A stretch of DNA of 23,203 nucleotides from JARRLC01 sp050290865 (GTDB lineage: Bacteria > Pseudomonadota > Alphaproteobacteria > Rhizobiales > Rhodomicrobiaceae). The position numbers were made by a program, and so were the translations under genes. Of the stretch, positions 15,556 to 22,256 are shown in pieces. The stretch lies in assembly GCA_050290865.1 (NCBI GenBank), contig JBNKIW010000040.1:1-23203 (forward strand). The letters run 5' to 3'. The notes under the pieces are model-generated. The model did no database searches, was not told the origin of the DNA, and saw only the letters and a list, made by a program, of their open reading frames with translations. Each line of letters begins with the position of its first letter. The first letter of the stretch is position 1.

Positions 15556-15939
15556 TGTTTCTTCCCTCGTATGTCGTTGTTCCCGCGGTCATTCCCTTAA
15601 AGACGTGGGAATCCAACTCACCCTCTCCGCCCCCCGAGCGGACTGTCTCTCCCTTTTCGGGAGATGACCGAAGGGCCATTTCTCAGCGCACCCGACAGCA
15701 GGCGGCTCAGAACCCCTGCCGGTGACGCTTGCCGGCGGCGGCGAACCCGGCGGCTGTGCCGAGCGGGCCGATGTCGTGATGGCCGGCGCTCCATGACGTC
15801 GCCCACGGCCTCAGCACACACAGCGTTGCTTCATCCGCCAGGCCTTCATCCGGCCGCAGCGCGGCATAGGCCCCGCCTATGTATCCCTCACGTCCTCTTG
15901 ACGCCGCCCGTTTTGCATGGCGGCTTCGCAACCACCGCG
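15556..15939 (-). other. Long nuoD-nuoE intergenic gap
   Basis: This 384-base interval interrupts an otherwise tight operon. It contains the pair of hairpins listed separately, and an open frame of 78 codons (15707-15943, minus) whose ATG overlaps the nuoD stop as ATGA. That frame starts MTRWLRSRHAKRAASRGREG, is rich in Arg, Ala, Gly and His, has no recognisable motif or membrane helix, and most resembles read-through of non-coding GC-rich DNA. I therefore do not call it a gene, but the start-stop overlap is worth recording. Confidence 0.5.
15626..15664 (-). repeat. Tandem hairpins, REP-like palindromic element
   Basis: Two perfect hairpins sit 5 bases apart: TCCGC/GCGGA (15626-15642, 7-base loop) and TCTCCC/GGGAGA (15648-15664, 5-base loop). 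The flanking text CTCACCCTCTCCG together with the CTCTCCCTTTTCGGGAGA core resembles short intergenic palindromes dispersed in many alphaproteobacterial genomes. In an operon such hairpins can stabilise or attenuate mRNA between genes. Copy number elsewhere in the genome cannot be seen from here. Confidence 0.5.
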
Positions 15940-17205
15940 TCATCGGTCGATTTCTCCAAAAACGATATCCAGCGACCCGAGGATCGCCGACACGTCGGCC
16001 AGCATGTGGCCCCTGTTCATGAAATCCATCGCTTGCAGATGCGGATATCCGGGCGCGCGGATCTTGCAGCGATACGGCTTGTTCGAGCCGTCCGACACCA
16101 GATACACGCCGAACTCCCCTTTCGGCGCCTCGACGGCGGCGTAGACCTCGCCCTTGGGCGGATGGAAACCCTCGGTATAGAGCTTGAAATGGTGGATGAG
16201 CGCCTCCATGGACTGCTTCATCTCACCACGGCGCGGCGGCGTGACCTTATGATCGGTCGAGAGCACCGGTCCACCGCCTGCCTGCGTATTCAGCCGCTCG
16301 ATGCACTGCTTCATGATCCCGACCGCCTGCCGCATCTCCTCCAGGCGCTGAAGGTAGCGGTCGTAGCAGTCGCCGTTCTTGCCGACGGGGACGTCGAATT
16401 CCATGTCGGCGTAGCAGTCATAGGGCTGGCTCTTGCGCAAGTCCCACGGCGCGCCCGCCGAGCGCAGCATGACGCCGGTGAAACCCCAGGCCAGCGCATC
16501 CTCCAGCGAGATCACGCCGATATCGACATTGCGCTGCTTGAAGATGCGGTTTTCGGTCAGCAGGTCCTCGGTGTCGGTGACGACCTGGAGGAACGGGTCG
16601 CAGAATGCGGCGATATCGTCGATGAGGGCTTGCGGCAGATCCTGATGCACGCCGCCGGGCCGGTAGTAGTTCGCGTGCATCCGGGCGCCGCAGGCGCGCT
16701 CGTAGAAGACCATCATCTTCTCGCGCTCTTCGTAGAGCCAGAGTTGCGGCGTCAGCGCGCCGACGTCGTTGGCCTGCGCGCCGATATTGAGGAGATGCGA
16801 AAGCAGGCGGCCGATTTCGGAATAAAGCACGCGGATAAGCTGGCCACGGATCGGGACCTCGACGCCGAGAAGCTTCTCGATCGCCAGGCAGAAGGCATGC
16901 TCCTGGTTCATCGGCGCCACGTAGTCGAGGCGGTCGAAATAGGGGATCGCCTGGAGATAGGTCTTGTGCTCGATGAGCTTTTCGGTGCCGCGGTGCAACA
17001 GGCCGATATGCGGATCGACGCGCTCGACGACCTCGCCGTCCAGCTCCAGGATCATGCGCAGGACGCCGTGCGCGGCGGGGTGCTGCGGGCCGAAATTGAT
17101 GGTGAAGTTGTGCAGATCGACGTCGGGCTTCGCAGGCGCACCCTGCGGGGCCGCTGCCGCTGCCTCGGTCTTCTCCGTCTTTTCTGCCGCTCCGCTGTCT
17201 ACCAT
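15940..17205 (-). CDS. nuoD: NADH-quinone oxidoreductase subunit D (49 kDa type)
   Basis: About 421 residues, forming with NuoB and NuoH the quinone reduction site. Landmarks are NFTINFGPQHPAAHGVLRMI (quinone-site His), GLLHRGTEKLIEHKTYLQ (quinone-site Tyr), YFDRLDYVAPMNQEHAFC, RPGGVHQDLP and the C-terminal SDGSNKPYRCKIRAPGYPHL with GSLDIVFGEIDR. I chose ATG 17205 (MVDSGAAEKTEKTEAAA); the frame is open to 17250, but that extra stretch overlaps the neighbouring small ORF's end region and does not look conserved. The first 35 residues are a low-complexity Ala/Glu/Lys/Pro leader, longer than in most homologues. NuoC and NuoD are separate proteins here. Confidence 0.96.
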   Translation of the reverse strand: MVDSGAAEKTEKTEAAAAAPQGAPAKPDVDLHNFTINFGPQHPAAHGVLRMILELDGEVVERVDPHIGLLHRGTEKLIEHKTYLQAIPYFDRLDYVAPMNQEHAFCLAIEKLLGVEVPIRGQLIRVLYSEIGRLLSHLLNIGAQANDVGALTPQLWLYEEREKMMVFYERACGARMHANYYRPGGVHQDLPQALIDDIAAFCDPFLQVVTDTEDLLTENRIFKQRNVDIGVISLEDALAWGFTGVMLRSAGAPWDLRKSQPYDCYADMEFDVPVGKNGDCYDRYLQRLEEMRQAVGIMKQCIERLNTQAGGGPVLSTDHKVTPPRRGEMKQSMEALIHHFKLYTEGFHPPKGEVYAAVEAPKGEFGVYLVSDGSNKPYRCKIRAPGYPHLQAMDFMNRGHMLADVSAILGSLDIVFGEIDR

Positions 17206-17251
17206 GGTCGTTTCCGCGCGTTGTATCCGAGTGCACGCTTTGGCGTGCAAT

Positions 17252-17344
17252 TTAGATTTTTTTTAAAAGGGCCACTGCCACTGGCAGGATCGCAAGCCCC
17301 GCCGCAACAACATTCAAGATCGCCGTCGTAAAATCCAAGCTCAT
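17252..17344 (-). CDS. Putative 30-residue single-helix membrane microprotein in the nuo operon
   Basis: A 30-codon frame starts MSLDFTTAILNVVAAG, continues LAILPVAVALL and ends KKI before TAA. Residues about 9-27 form one uninterrupted hydrophobic segment long enough to span a membrane, followed by two lysines, which suggests an N-out/C-in orientation. Its ATG overlaps the stop of the upstream thioesterase gene as ATGA, so translation could be coupled. It ends 46 bases before nuoD. The last codons contain a run of eight adenines, a possible slippage site. No family is recognised and the frame is short enough to arise by chance. The clean hydrophobic profile and coupled start are the reasons to list it. 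Confidence 0.45.
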   Translation of the reverse strand: MSLDFTTAILNVVAAGLAILPVAVALLKKI

Positions 17345-17766
17345 TTCGGCGCCGCCATGACTTTCTTGATCACCCCCGCCGAAAACTTGTCCCACGCGAC
17401 GACGGCACGCTGATGATAGCCTTCGCTGATGGTATCAACCCCGTCATGCGCGCGCAGCGACAGCCACACCCGGTTCTTGTCGACCTCCGTCACTTCCGCC
17501 TCGATCGTCACCGTGAAGCCGGGCGGTGTGGGAGCGTCGTGCGAAATGTCGAAATGCACACTCACACTGCCCTCGCCCTCGTCCATATGGGGCTGAAGCG
17601 CCTTCACCGACGCCCACTCCATCAGCGCGATCATGAAGCCGGACGCGAAAACCTCCGGCATCGTCTGCATCTCCGCCGCCTCCGGATAGATGTGCGGCAG
17701 TGTCTTGTCCAGCGGGACCATGTAGGAGAACGTCGCCTTAATGCCGGGTTTGAGCGTGTCCTTCAT
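17341..17766 (-). CDS. FlK-like hotdog-fold thioesterase
   Basis: A 141-residue protein that aligns without gaps, from memory, with fluoroacetyl-CoA thioesterase FlK of Streptomyces cattleya: MKDTLKPGIKATFSYMVP, HIYPEA, MPEVFASGFMIALMEWA, SHDAPTPPGFTV and LRAHDGVDTISEGYHQRAVV. The FlK triad Thr42/Glu50/His76 appears as Ser42, Glu50 and His76. The lid residues Phe33 and Phe36, tied to fluoroacetate recognition, are both Met here. It is therefore probably a short-chain acyl-CoA thioesterase, not a fluoroacetate resistance enzyme; substrate unknown. No signal peptide is seen, so it should be cytosolic. It starts 2 bases after nuoC and overlaps the microprotein ORF by 4 bases, so it is co-transcribed with complex I genes. 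Confidence 0.85.
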   Translation of the reverse strand: MKDTLKPGIKATFSYMVPLDKTLPHIYPEAAEMQTMPEVFASGFMIALMEWASVKALQPHMDEGEGSVSVHFDISHDAPTPPGFTVTIEAEVTEVDKNRVWLSLRAHDGVDTISEGYHQRAVVAWDKFSAGVIKKVMAAPK

Positions 17767-17768
17767 GG

Positions 17769-18383
17769 TCAGCCGTCCTGTCCTGCCGCTTTTTCATCGC
17801 CGGGAAGCATGTATTCCGGCCCTTCCCACGGGCTGGCGTAGTCGAAACTGCGGAATTCCTGCACGAGCTTCACCGGCTCGTAGACGACCCGCTTCTGTTC
17901 TTCGTCGTAGCGCACCTCGACATAGCCTGTGAGCGGGAAGTCCTTGCGCAAGGGGTGCCCCTGGAAGCCGTAATCGGTGAGGATGCGACGCAGATCCGGG
18001 TGACCGGAGAACAGCACCCCGTACATGTCGAACGTCTCGCGCTCATACCAGTTGGCGGCCGGGAACACGGAGACCACGCTCGGCACCGGGCTGGCCTCAT
18101 CGGTCATGAGGCGGACGCGGATGCGATGGTTCAGTTGCGGGCTGAGGAGGTGGTAGACCACGTCGAAGCGCTGCTCCCGCCCGGGATAGTCGGCGCCGCA
18201 AACGTCTAGCAGGATGGTGAACAGGCACTTCGGATCGTCGCGCAGGTAGCGCAGCACGCTCGCAACCTGATCGCGGTTGACGGTAAGGGTCAACTCGCCA
18301 TAGGCAACCTGATAATCGACGACCCCCGCGCCGAGATTCTTGGTCAGGTTTTCGCCCAGTTCGCTCAGTTTTTCTGCCGCCAT
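17769..18383 (-). CDS. nuoC: NADH-quinone oxidoreductase subunit C (30 kDa type)
   Basis: A 204-residue peripheral subunit with no cofactor that braces NuoD and NuoB/I. The signature is YHLLSPQLNHRIRVRL, then VVSVFPAANWYERETFDMYG (the conserved WxEREtfDmyG motif) and VLFSGHPDLRRILTDYGFQG with HPLRKDFPLTGY. The C-terminal extension (VYEPVKLVQEFRSFDYASPW) is standard for alphaproteobacteria. I chose the ATG at 18383, 8 bases after the nuoB stop; the longer frame reaching 18806 runs antiparallel to nothing useful and simply overlaps nuoB in another frame. It ends 2 bases before the thioesterase gene. Confidence 0.96.
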   Translation of the reverse strand: MAAEKLSELGENLTKNLGAGVVDYQVAYGELTLTVNRDQVASVLRYLRDDPKCLFTILLDVCGADYPGREQRFDVVYHLLSPQLNHRIRVRLMTDEASPVPSVVSVFPAANWYERETFDMYGVLFSGHPDLRRILTDYGFQGHPLRKDFPLTGYVEVRYDEEQKRVVYEPVKLVQEFRSFDYASPWEGPEYMLPGDEKAAGQDG

Positions 18384-18391
18384 GCCCTGCC

Positions 18392-18940
18392 TCAGCGCTC
18401 GATCGTTCCCACCCGGCGAATTTTCTTCTGTAAGAGCATGACACCATAGACCAGCGCTTCGGCGGTCGGCGGGCAGCCCGGCACATAGATATCTACGGGC
18501 AGCACGCGGTCGCAGCCGCGCACCACCGAATAGGAATAGTGGTAATAACCGCCGCCATTGGCGCATGACCCCATGGAGATCACGTAGCGCGGCTCCGGCA
18601 TCTGGTCGTAGACCTTGCGGATGGCGGGCGCCATCTTGTTGCACAGCGTGCCCGCGACGATGATCACGTCCGACTGGCGCGGGCTGCCGCGGGGTGCAAA
18701 GCCGAAGCGCTCCAGATCGTAGCGCGGCATTGCCGCCTGCATCATTTCCACGGCGCAGCAGGCCAGACCGAAAGTCATCCAGTGCAGCGAGCCGATGCGC
18801 GCCCATTGAACGAGCGCGTCCGCCGAGGTGACGAGGAAACCGCGGTCGGCCAGCTCGTTGGAGACGTCGGAGAAGAACGGGTCATTGCGCGGCGCTGCCG
18901 CAGTTACGGGTCTGCCCTGCGGATCAGTCGTCAATCCCAT
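18392..18940 (-). CDS. nuoB: NADH-quinone oxidoreductase subunit B (cluster N2)
   Basis: A 182-residue subunit carrying terminal 4Fe-4S cluster N2, which reduces quinone. The four ligands are visible: tandem Cys61-Cys62 (TFGLACCAVEMM), Cys126 (ISMGSCANGGGYYHYSYSV) and Cys156 (YVPGCPPTAEALVYG). The ATG at 18940 lies within the last codons of nuoA (10-base overlap) and has AAGGGG 8 bases upstream. An alternative ATG at 18961 would add seven residues but is less well placed. The overlap suggests coupled translation with nuoA. Confidence 0.97.
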   Translation of the reverse strand: MGLTTDPQGRPVTAAAPRNDPFFSDVSNELADRGFLVTSADALVQWARIGSLHWMTFGLACCAVEMMQAAMPRYDLERFGFAPRGSPRQSDVIIVAGTLCNKMAPAIRKVYDQMPEPRYVISMGSCANGGGYYHYSYSVVRGCDRVLPVDIYVPGCPPTAEALVYGVMLLQKKIRRVGTIER

Positions 18941-19296
18941 TCCAACGCCCCTTTGCGCCATTCATAGATGAAGCCGATCGTCAGGACGGCCAGGAAGATC
19001 ATCATCGCCCAGAACCCGAACGCTCCCGCTTCCTTGAACGCCACCGCCCACGGAAAGAGAAATGCCACTTCCAGGTCGAAGATGATGAACAGGATGGAGA
19101 CGAGGTAGAAGCGCACGTCGAACCGCGCGCGTGCGTCGCTGAACGCCGGAAAGCCGCATTCATAGGTCGAGAGTTTCTCGGTGTCGGGGTGCCGCGGTGC
19201 GAGGAGGAAAGGGACGACGAGAAATGCCAGGCCGATGACCAGGCAGACACCGAAGAAGATGACGAGCGGTAGGTATTCGGTGAGAATTTGGCTCAT
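18931..19296 (-). CDS. nuoA: NADH-quinone oxidoreductase subunit A
   Basis: A 121-residue, three-helix membrane subunit and first gene of the operon. The loop between helices 1 and 2 carries the conserved KLSTYECGFPAFSDAR, and helix 2 contains LFIIFDLEVAFLFPWAVAF with its buried Asp and Glu. Length is exactly typical. The frame is open to 19329, but the ATG at 19296 (MSQILTEYLPLVIFFG) has a GGGGGA ribosome binding site 5-8 bases upstream and matches family starts. Confidence 0.97.
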   Translation of the reverse strand: MSQILTEYLPLVIFFGVCLVIGLAFLVVPFLLAPRHPDTEKLSTYECGFPAFSDARARFDVRFYLVSILFIIFDLEVAFLFPWAVAFKEAGAFGFWAMMIFLAVLTIGFIYEWRKGALEWD

Positions 19297-19835
19297 GGTC
19301 CCCCGCATTTGAGGTATTGCGCCGCGCACGCAATCAGCCGCGAGCCCCCTGTTCTCGTGGCTGACATGATGGGATAGCTCACCCTCGCCGCCGAAGCAAG
19401 TGCGGCCTGTGGTTTCTTGTCAGAACTCCTTACGCTTTTTGGCACACCCCCGCGTCACGCATTTGACTTGCGTTTGCATGAACGCTCCCGACCACGATGT
19501 TGCAAGCAAAGAGATCGGTTGCGCCCGTGCGGGGACAGTCTTCATTTTCCAAGAGAGGACTTTGCAGACAAGTCGCTGTGCTGCCGCGGCATTCCGATCG
19601 GGGAGGAGGCACGGAAATCCGTAGCCTCGCGCGGCGATCAGCATGTACGTAATGCCACGAACTGGCGTTCAAGTTTTTTCTAAGAAATCATTGGCATAAC
19701 AAAATGACTGCTACGTAACATCGTTGCAGAGTTTAAATCTATATAGAATTTTTGTTATCTAGATCGTATATACAGGCGCGTTTCCGGTCTTTATTCGTGA
19801 TCCGGTGCGGTCAAATTCAACTGCCTTTGGGGGTG
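19297..19835. promoter_or_regulatory. Divergent intergenic region: nuo leader and AT-rich segment
   Basis: The 539 bases separate nuoA from the rightward genes and must hold both promoters. For nuoA the best boxes I see are TTGCTT (19394-19399) and TATCCC (19371-19376) with a 17-base spacer, each matching only 3 of 6 consensus bases. From 19671 to 19774 the sequence turns strongly AT-rich, unlike anything else in the window, and probably contains the start region for the TAXI-type gene, though no clean -35/-10 pair stands out. A GGGGACAG motif lies at 19531. Small frames on both strands here lack coding character. Confidence 0.45.
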
Positions 19836-21044
19836 ATGATGCTTAGGTCGAGCGGGCGCGTTTCAGTTGTAATGCTGTTTATGACGGCCATTCTCTCTTC
19901 CGCGACCTTCGCTGAGGATTCGCTTGCCCTCAACAGCACGCGCTACCAGCAAGAAAAGCGCAAGGCCAACGACGCGGCCGTGTCGATCATCGTCTCCGCC
20001 CTGACCTGCACCTGCGCCCGTTTCGCAGAGGACATGCGCAACGTGCTGAACGATTTCCGGCCGGGCGGTCTGCGTGTGCTGCCGGTGCTGAGCGTGGGGG
20101 GCGTGCAGAACGTCAAGGACGTGCTGTTCCTGCGTGGCATCGACATGGCGGTCGTCCAGCAGGACAATCTGTATGTGTTGAAGAGAGCCGACCCCACGCT
20201 CTACGCGAATATCGAAAACCGCGTTCAGTACATAACCAAGCTCTACAATGCCGAGGTCCACATTCTGGCGCGCCGGAACATCCGCACGCTCGCGGACCTG
20301 GAGGGCAAGACGGTCAGCTATCACCTGAAGAACAGCCCCGCCGCCACCACTGCGGAAAACATTTTCAACGTTCTGAAAATCAGGCACAGAAGGGTCTATT
20401 ACGACCACGAACTGGCGATCGAGAAGCTTGTCAAAGGCGAGATCGCGGCACACTTCGTGATGACCGGCGCGCCGCAGCGTACGGTGCGAGCCCTGAAGAA
20501 GGAAGATGGCCTGCATTTCGTACCGATCGATGAGGCCAGCCTGCCGGACCACAACGTGAAACCGCTCGTGGCCGAGTATCTTCCTGCGGAATTGACCCAC
20601 GATCTCTACCCGAACCTGGTCGAAAAAGGCAAACCGGTGCCGACGATCGCCAATCGCGCGCTACTCGTCGCCTATAACTGGCCCGAGACCTCCGACCGAT
20701 ACCGCCGTGTCGTGAAATTCGTGAATGAGTTCTTCAGCCATATCGACCAATTCCATGACCGCGCACGCCACCGCAAGTGGCGCGAGGTCAATCTCGCTGC
20801 TGATGTTCCCGGCTGGGTCCGTTTCAAACCGGCCAAGGATTGGCTGGAGGGACGCAAGACTGCCGCAGCACCCTTGCGCGCCAGCAACGACGGGGGCGAG
20901 GACTTCGAAGATGCCTTCGAGACCTTCATCTCCTCCTATACGGCCTCGACCGGACGGCAGCTAACCACGAAAGAACGCGACGCGCTGGTTGGCGAGTTCA
21001 AGCAGTTCCTGGACAAACGGGCAAGCAGAAGCACGGCGCGCTGA
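19836..21044 (+). CDS. Exported TAXI-family (TRAP-type) solute-binding protein
   Basis: About 402 residues. A signal peptide (VVMLFMTAILSSATFA, cleavage before EDS at about 26/27) indicates export to the periplasm. The body resembles TAXI solute-binding proteins: VLPVLSVGGVQNVKDVLFLRG, DMAVVQQDNLYVL, VQYITKLYNAEVHILARRNI, then TLADLEGKTVSYHLKNSPAAT and a C-terminal lobe with TIANRALLVAYNWPE. Two close cysteines (58 and 60) lie in the mature N-terminus. A C-terminal tail of about 70 residues (from DWLEGRKTAA) looks separate from the binding fold. I chose the ATG pair at 19836/19839 after GGGGGT; a longer start at 19752 would bury the signal peptide. No TRAP membrane subunit is in the window, so the ligand and partner are unknown. 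Confidence 0.75.
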   Translation: MMLRSSGRVSVVMLFMTAILSSATFAEDSLALNSTRYQQEKRKANDAAVSIIVSALTCTCARFAEDMRNVLNDFRPGGLRVLPVLSVGGVQNVKDVLFLRGIDMAVVQQDNLYVLKRADPTLYANIENRVQYITKLYNAEVHILARRNIRTLADLEGKTVSYHLKNSPAATTAENIFNVLKIRHRRVYYDHELAIEKLVKGEIAAHFVMTGAPQRTVRALKKEDGLHFVPIDEASLPDHNVKPLVAEYLPAELTHDLYPNLVEKGKPVPTIANRALLVAYNWPETSDRYRRVVKFVNEFFSHIDQFHDRARHRKWREVNLAADVPGWVRFKPAKDWLEGRKTAAAPLRASNDGGEDFEDAFETFISSYTASTGRQLTTKERDALVGEFKQFLDKRASRSTAR

Positions 21045-21136
21045 AGACGCAAACGTGCCGCGAGGGGGGAGGGAGGCTTCTTTGAAGACTGCCATCCTCG
21101 AGATCCACCAGTTTTCGTCAACGCAGCAGGTTCGTC

Positions 21137-22057
21137 ATGAGCAGAGCAAAAATAGCGCCGGTCAACGCCGCCCCCGGCAAGTTTCGCGCGGGCCGGGGCT
21201 ATCGCGGCGCGTTGATGAAATCCGCGGCTTGCGGGGTTGCGATGCTTGGCCCGATGCTGATGGCCAAAACGGCCGGCGCCTGGCCTGCGGCCGGCATGTC
21301 CGGCATCGGCGCCCTGGGGGGGCACGGCGGTCTGCAGCACGCCGCGCAGATCGGCACCGACTTCATGGTGATGGATGTCTCCGGCCCGGCCGGCGAACCA
21401 CTGCTGGTCAAGATCGTTCTGCCGCCCAATCCTTCGGCGACCTACAGCTTCCTGATGTTTCAGGGCCTGCCGCCGGACTTCACGATGTCCTCGGGCTTCA
21501 GGACCAAGAAACAATGGGCCGTTTCACTCAACGATATCGGCGGGCTGCGCATCGTCCCGCCGCCGGGCTACGCGGGCGCCTTCCCGCTGGATGTCCTTCT
21601 CGTCAAAGGCAAGGATAGCGAGCCCGAGCGCCGGAGAATGAAGGTCGCGTTCCTTGCCGCAGAAAAGCCGGCGGAAGCGACGTCGAACGTTGCCTCGCAG
21701 GTGCTGACCTCCGGGCACCAGAACGACTCTCTGGATCCGGGCCGGTCCCGGAGGGCTGCCAGGCGGCCGGTAGTGGCGCAGGCGATGAGCGATGATGACC
21801 GCTTCAACATGGAACGTGGCGATACGCTTTTTGAGCAGGGCGATGTGTCCGCGGCGCGCCTTCTCTATCACCGCATGGCGAAGAAGGGTATCGCCGCGGC
21901 CGCGTTCGCGATGGGGCGGACTTATGATCCGGATTATCTCAGAGCGCTGAAAGTGGAAGGGCTGCACCCCGATGTCGCACAGGCGCGCGTCTGGTACGAG
22001 ATGGCCGATGAGTTGGGGAGTCGTGAGGCAAGGAACCGCCTGTTGTCTCTGCGATAG
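21137..22057 (+). CDS. Exported protein with beta-rich domain and C-terminal Sel1/TPR-like region
   Basis: 306 residues. A basic N-terminus and hydrophobic stretch (about 26-48, MKSAACGVAMLGPMLMA) look like a signal peptide or anchor. Residues about 75-175 form a beta-rich, Ig-like-looking region (LLVKIVLPPNPSATYSFLMF, GFRTKKQWAVSLNDIGGL, FPLDVLLVKGKD). A disordered basic linker (about 176-218) follows. Residues 222-306 contain helical-repeat units: RGDTLFEQGDVSAARLLYHR, KGIAAAAFAMGRTYD and AQARVWYEMADELGSREARN, typical of Sel1-like repeats. It starts 92 bases after the TAXI-type gene on the same strand, so the two may be one operon. Function unknown; it may be a scaffold or receptor for the binding protein. 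Confidence 0.7.
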   Translation: MSRAKIAPVNAAPGKFRAGRGYRGALMKSAACGVAMLGPMLMAKTAGAWPAAGMSGIGALGGHGGLQHAAQIGTDFMVMDVSGPAGEPLLVKIVLPPNPSATYSFLMFQGLPPDFTMSSGFRTKKQWAVSLNDIGGLRIVPPPGYAGAFPLDVLLVKGKDSEPERRRMKVAFLAAEKPAEATSNVASQVLTSGHQNDSLDPGRSRRAARRPVVAQAMSDDDRFNMERGDTLFEQGDVSAARLLYHRMAKKGIAAAAFAMGRTYDPDYLRALKVEGLHPDVAQARVWYEMADELGSREARNRLLSLR

Positions 22058-22256
22058 GGTGACCGGCGCGAAGGCGGGATGACGCGTCCCACAGCCCGAC
22101 CGGCCGGAGAATTGCACGACGCCTGCTCGCATCAAAGGGCGCGCGCCGATAGGATTGGCCCCGTGTGGAACTCGCCGAAGTCGACGCGCGCACCGTAAAT
22201 CGAAAATGCGTCTGCAGTGTCAGGTATGCCGATTGTGTGATCTCGGAAGACAGCGC

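Noticed and set aside
15707..15943. 78-codon frame after nuoD as a real gene
   Set aside because: Although its ATG overlaps the nuoD stop, the product is Arg/Ala/Gly/His-rich with no motif or helix, and the region overlaps no conserved family I know. Kept only as an observation.
17252..17766. Fluoroacetate resistance locus
   Set aside because: The thioesterase resembles FlK, but both lid Phe residues are Met and no fluorinase or fluorometabolite genes are nearby; the operon is ordinary respiration.
19400..19683. Small plus-strand frames between nuoA and the TAXI-type gene
   Set aside because: Overlapping 74- and 88-codon frames in two phases, with no ribosome binding site, motif or consistent codon bias.
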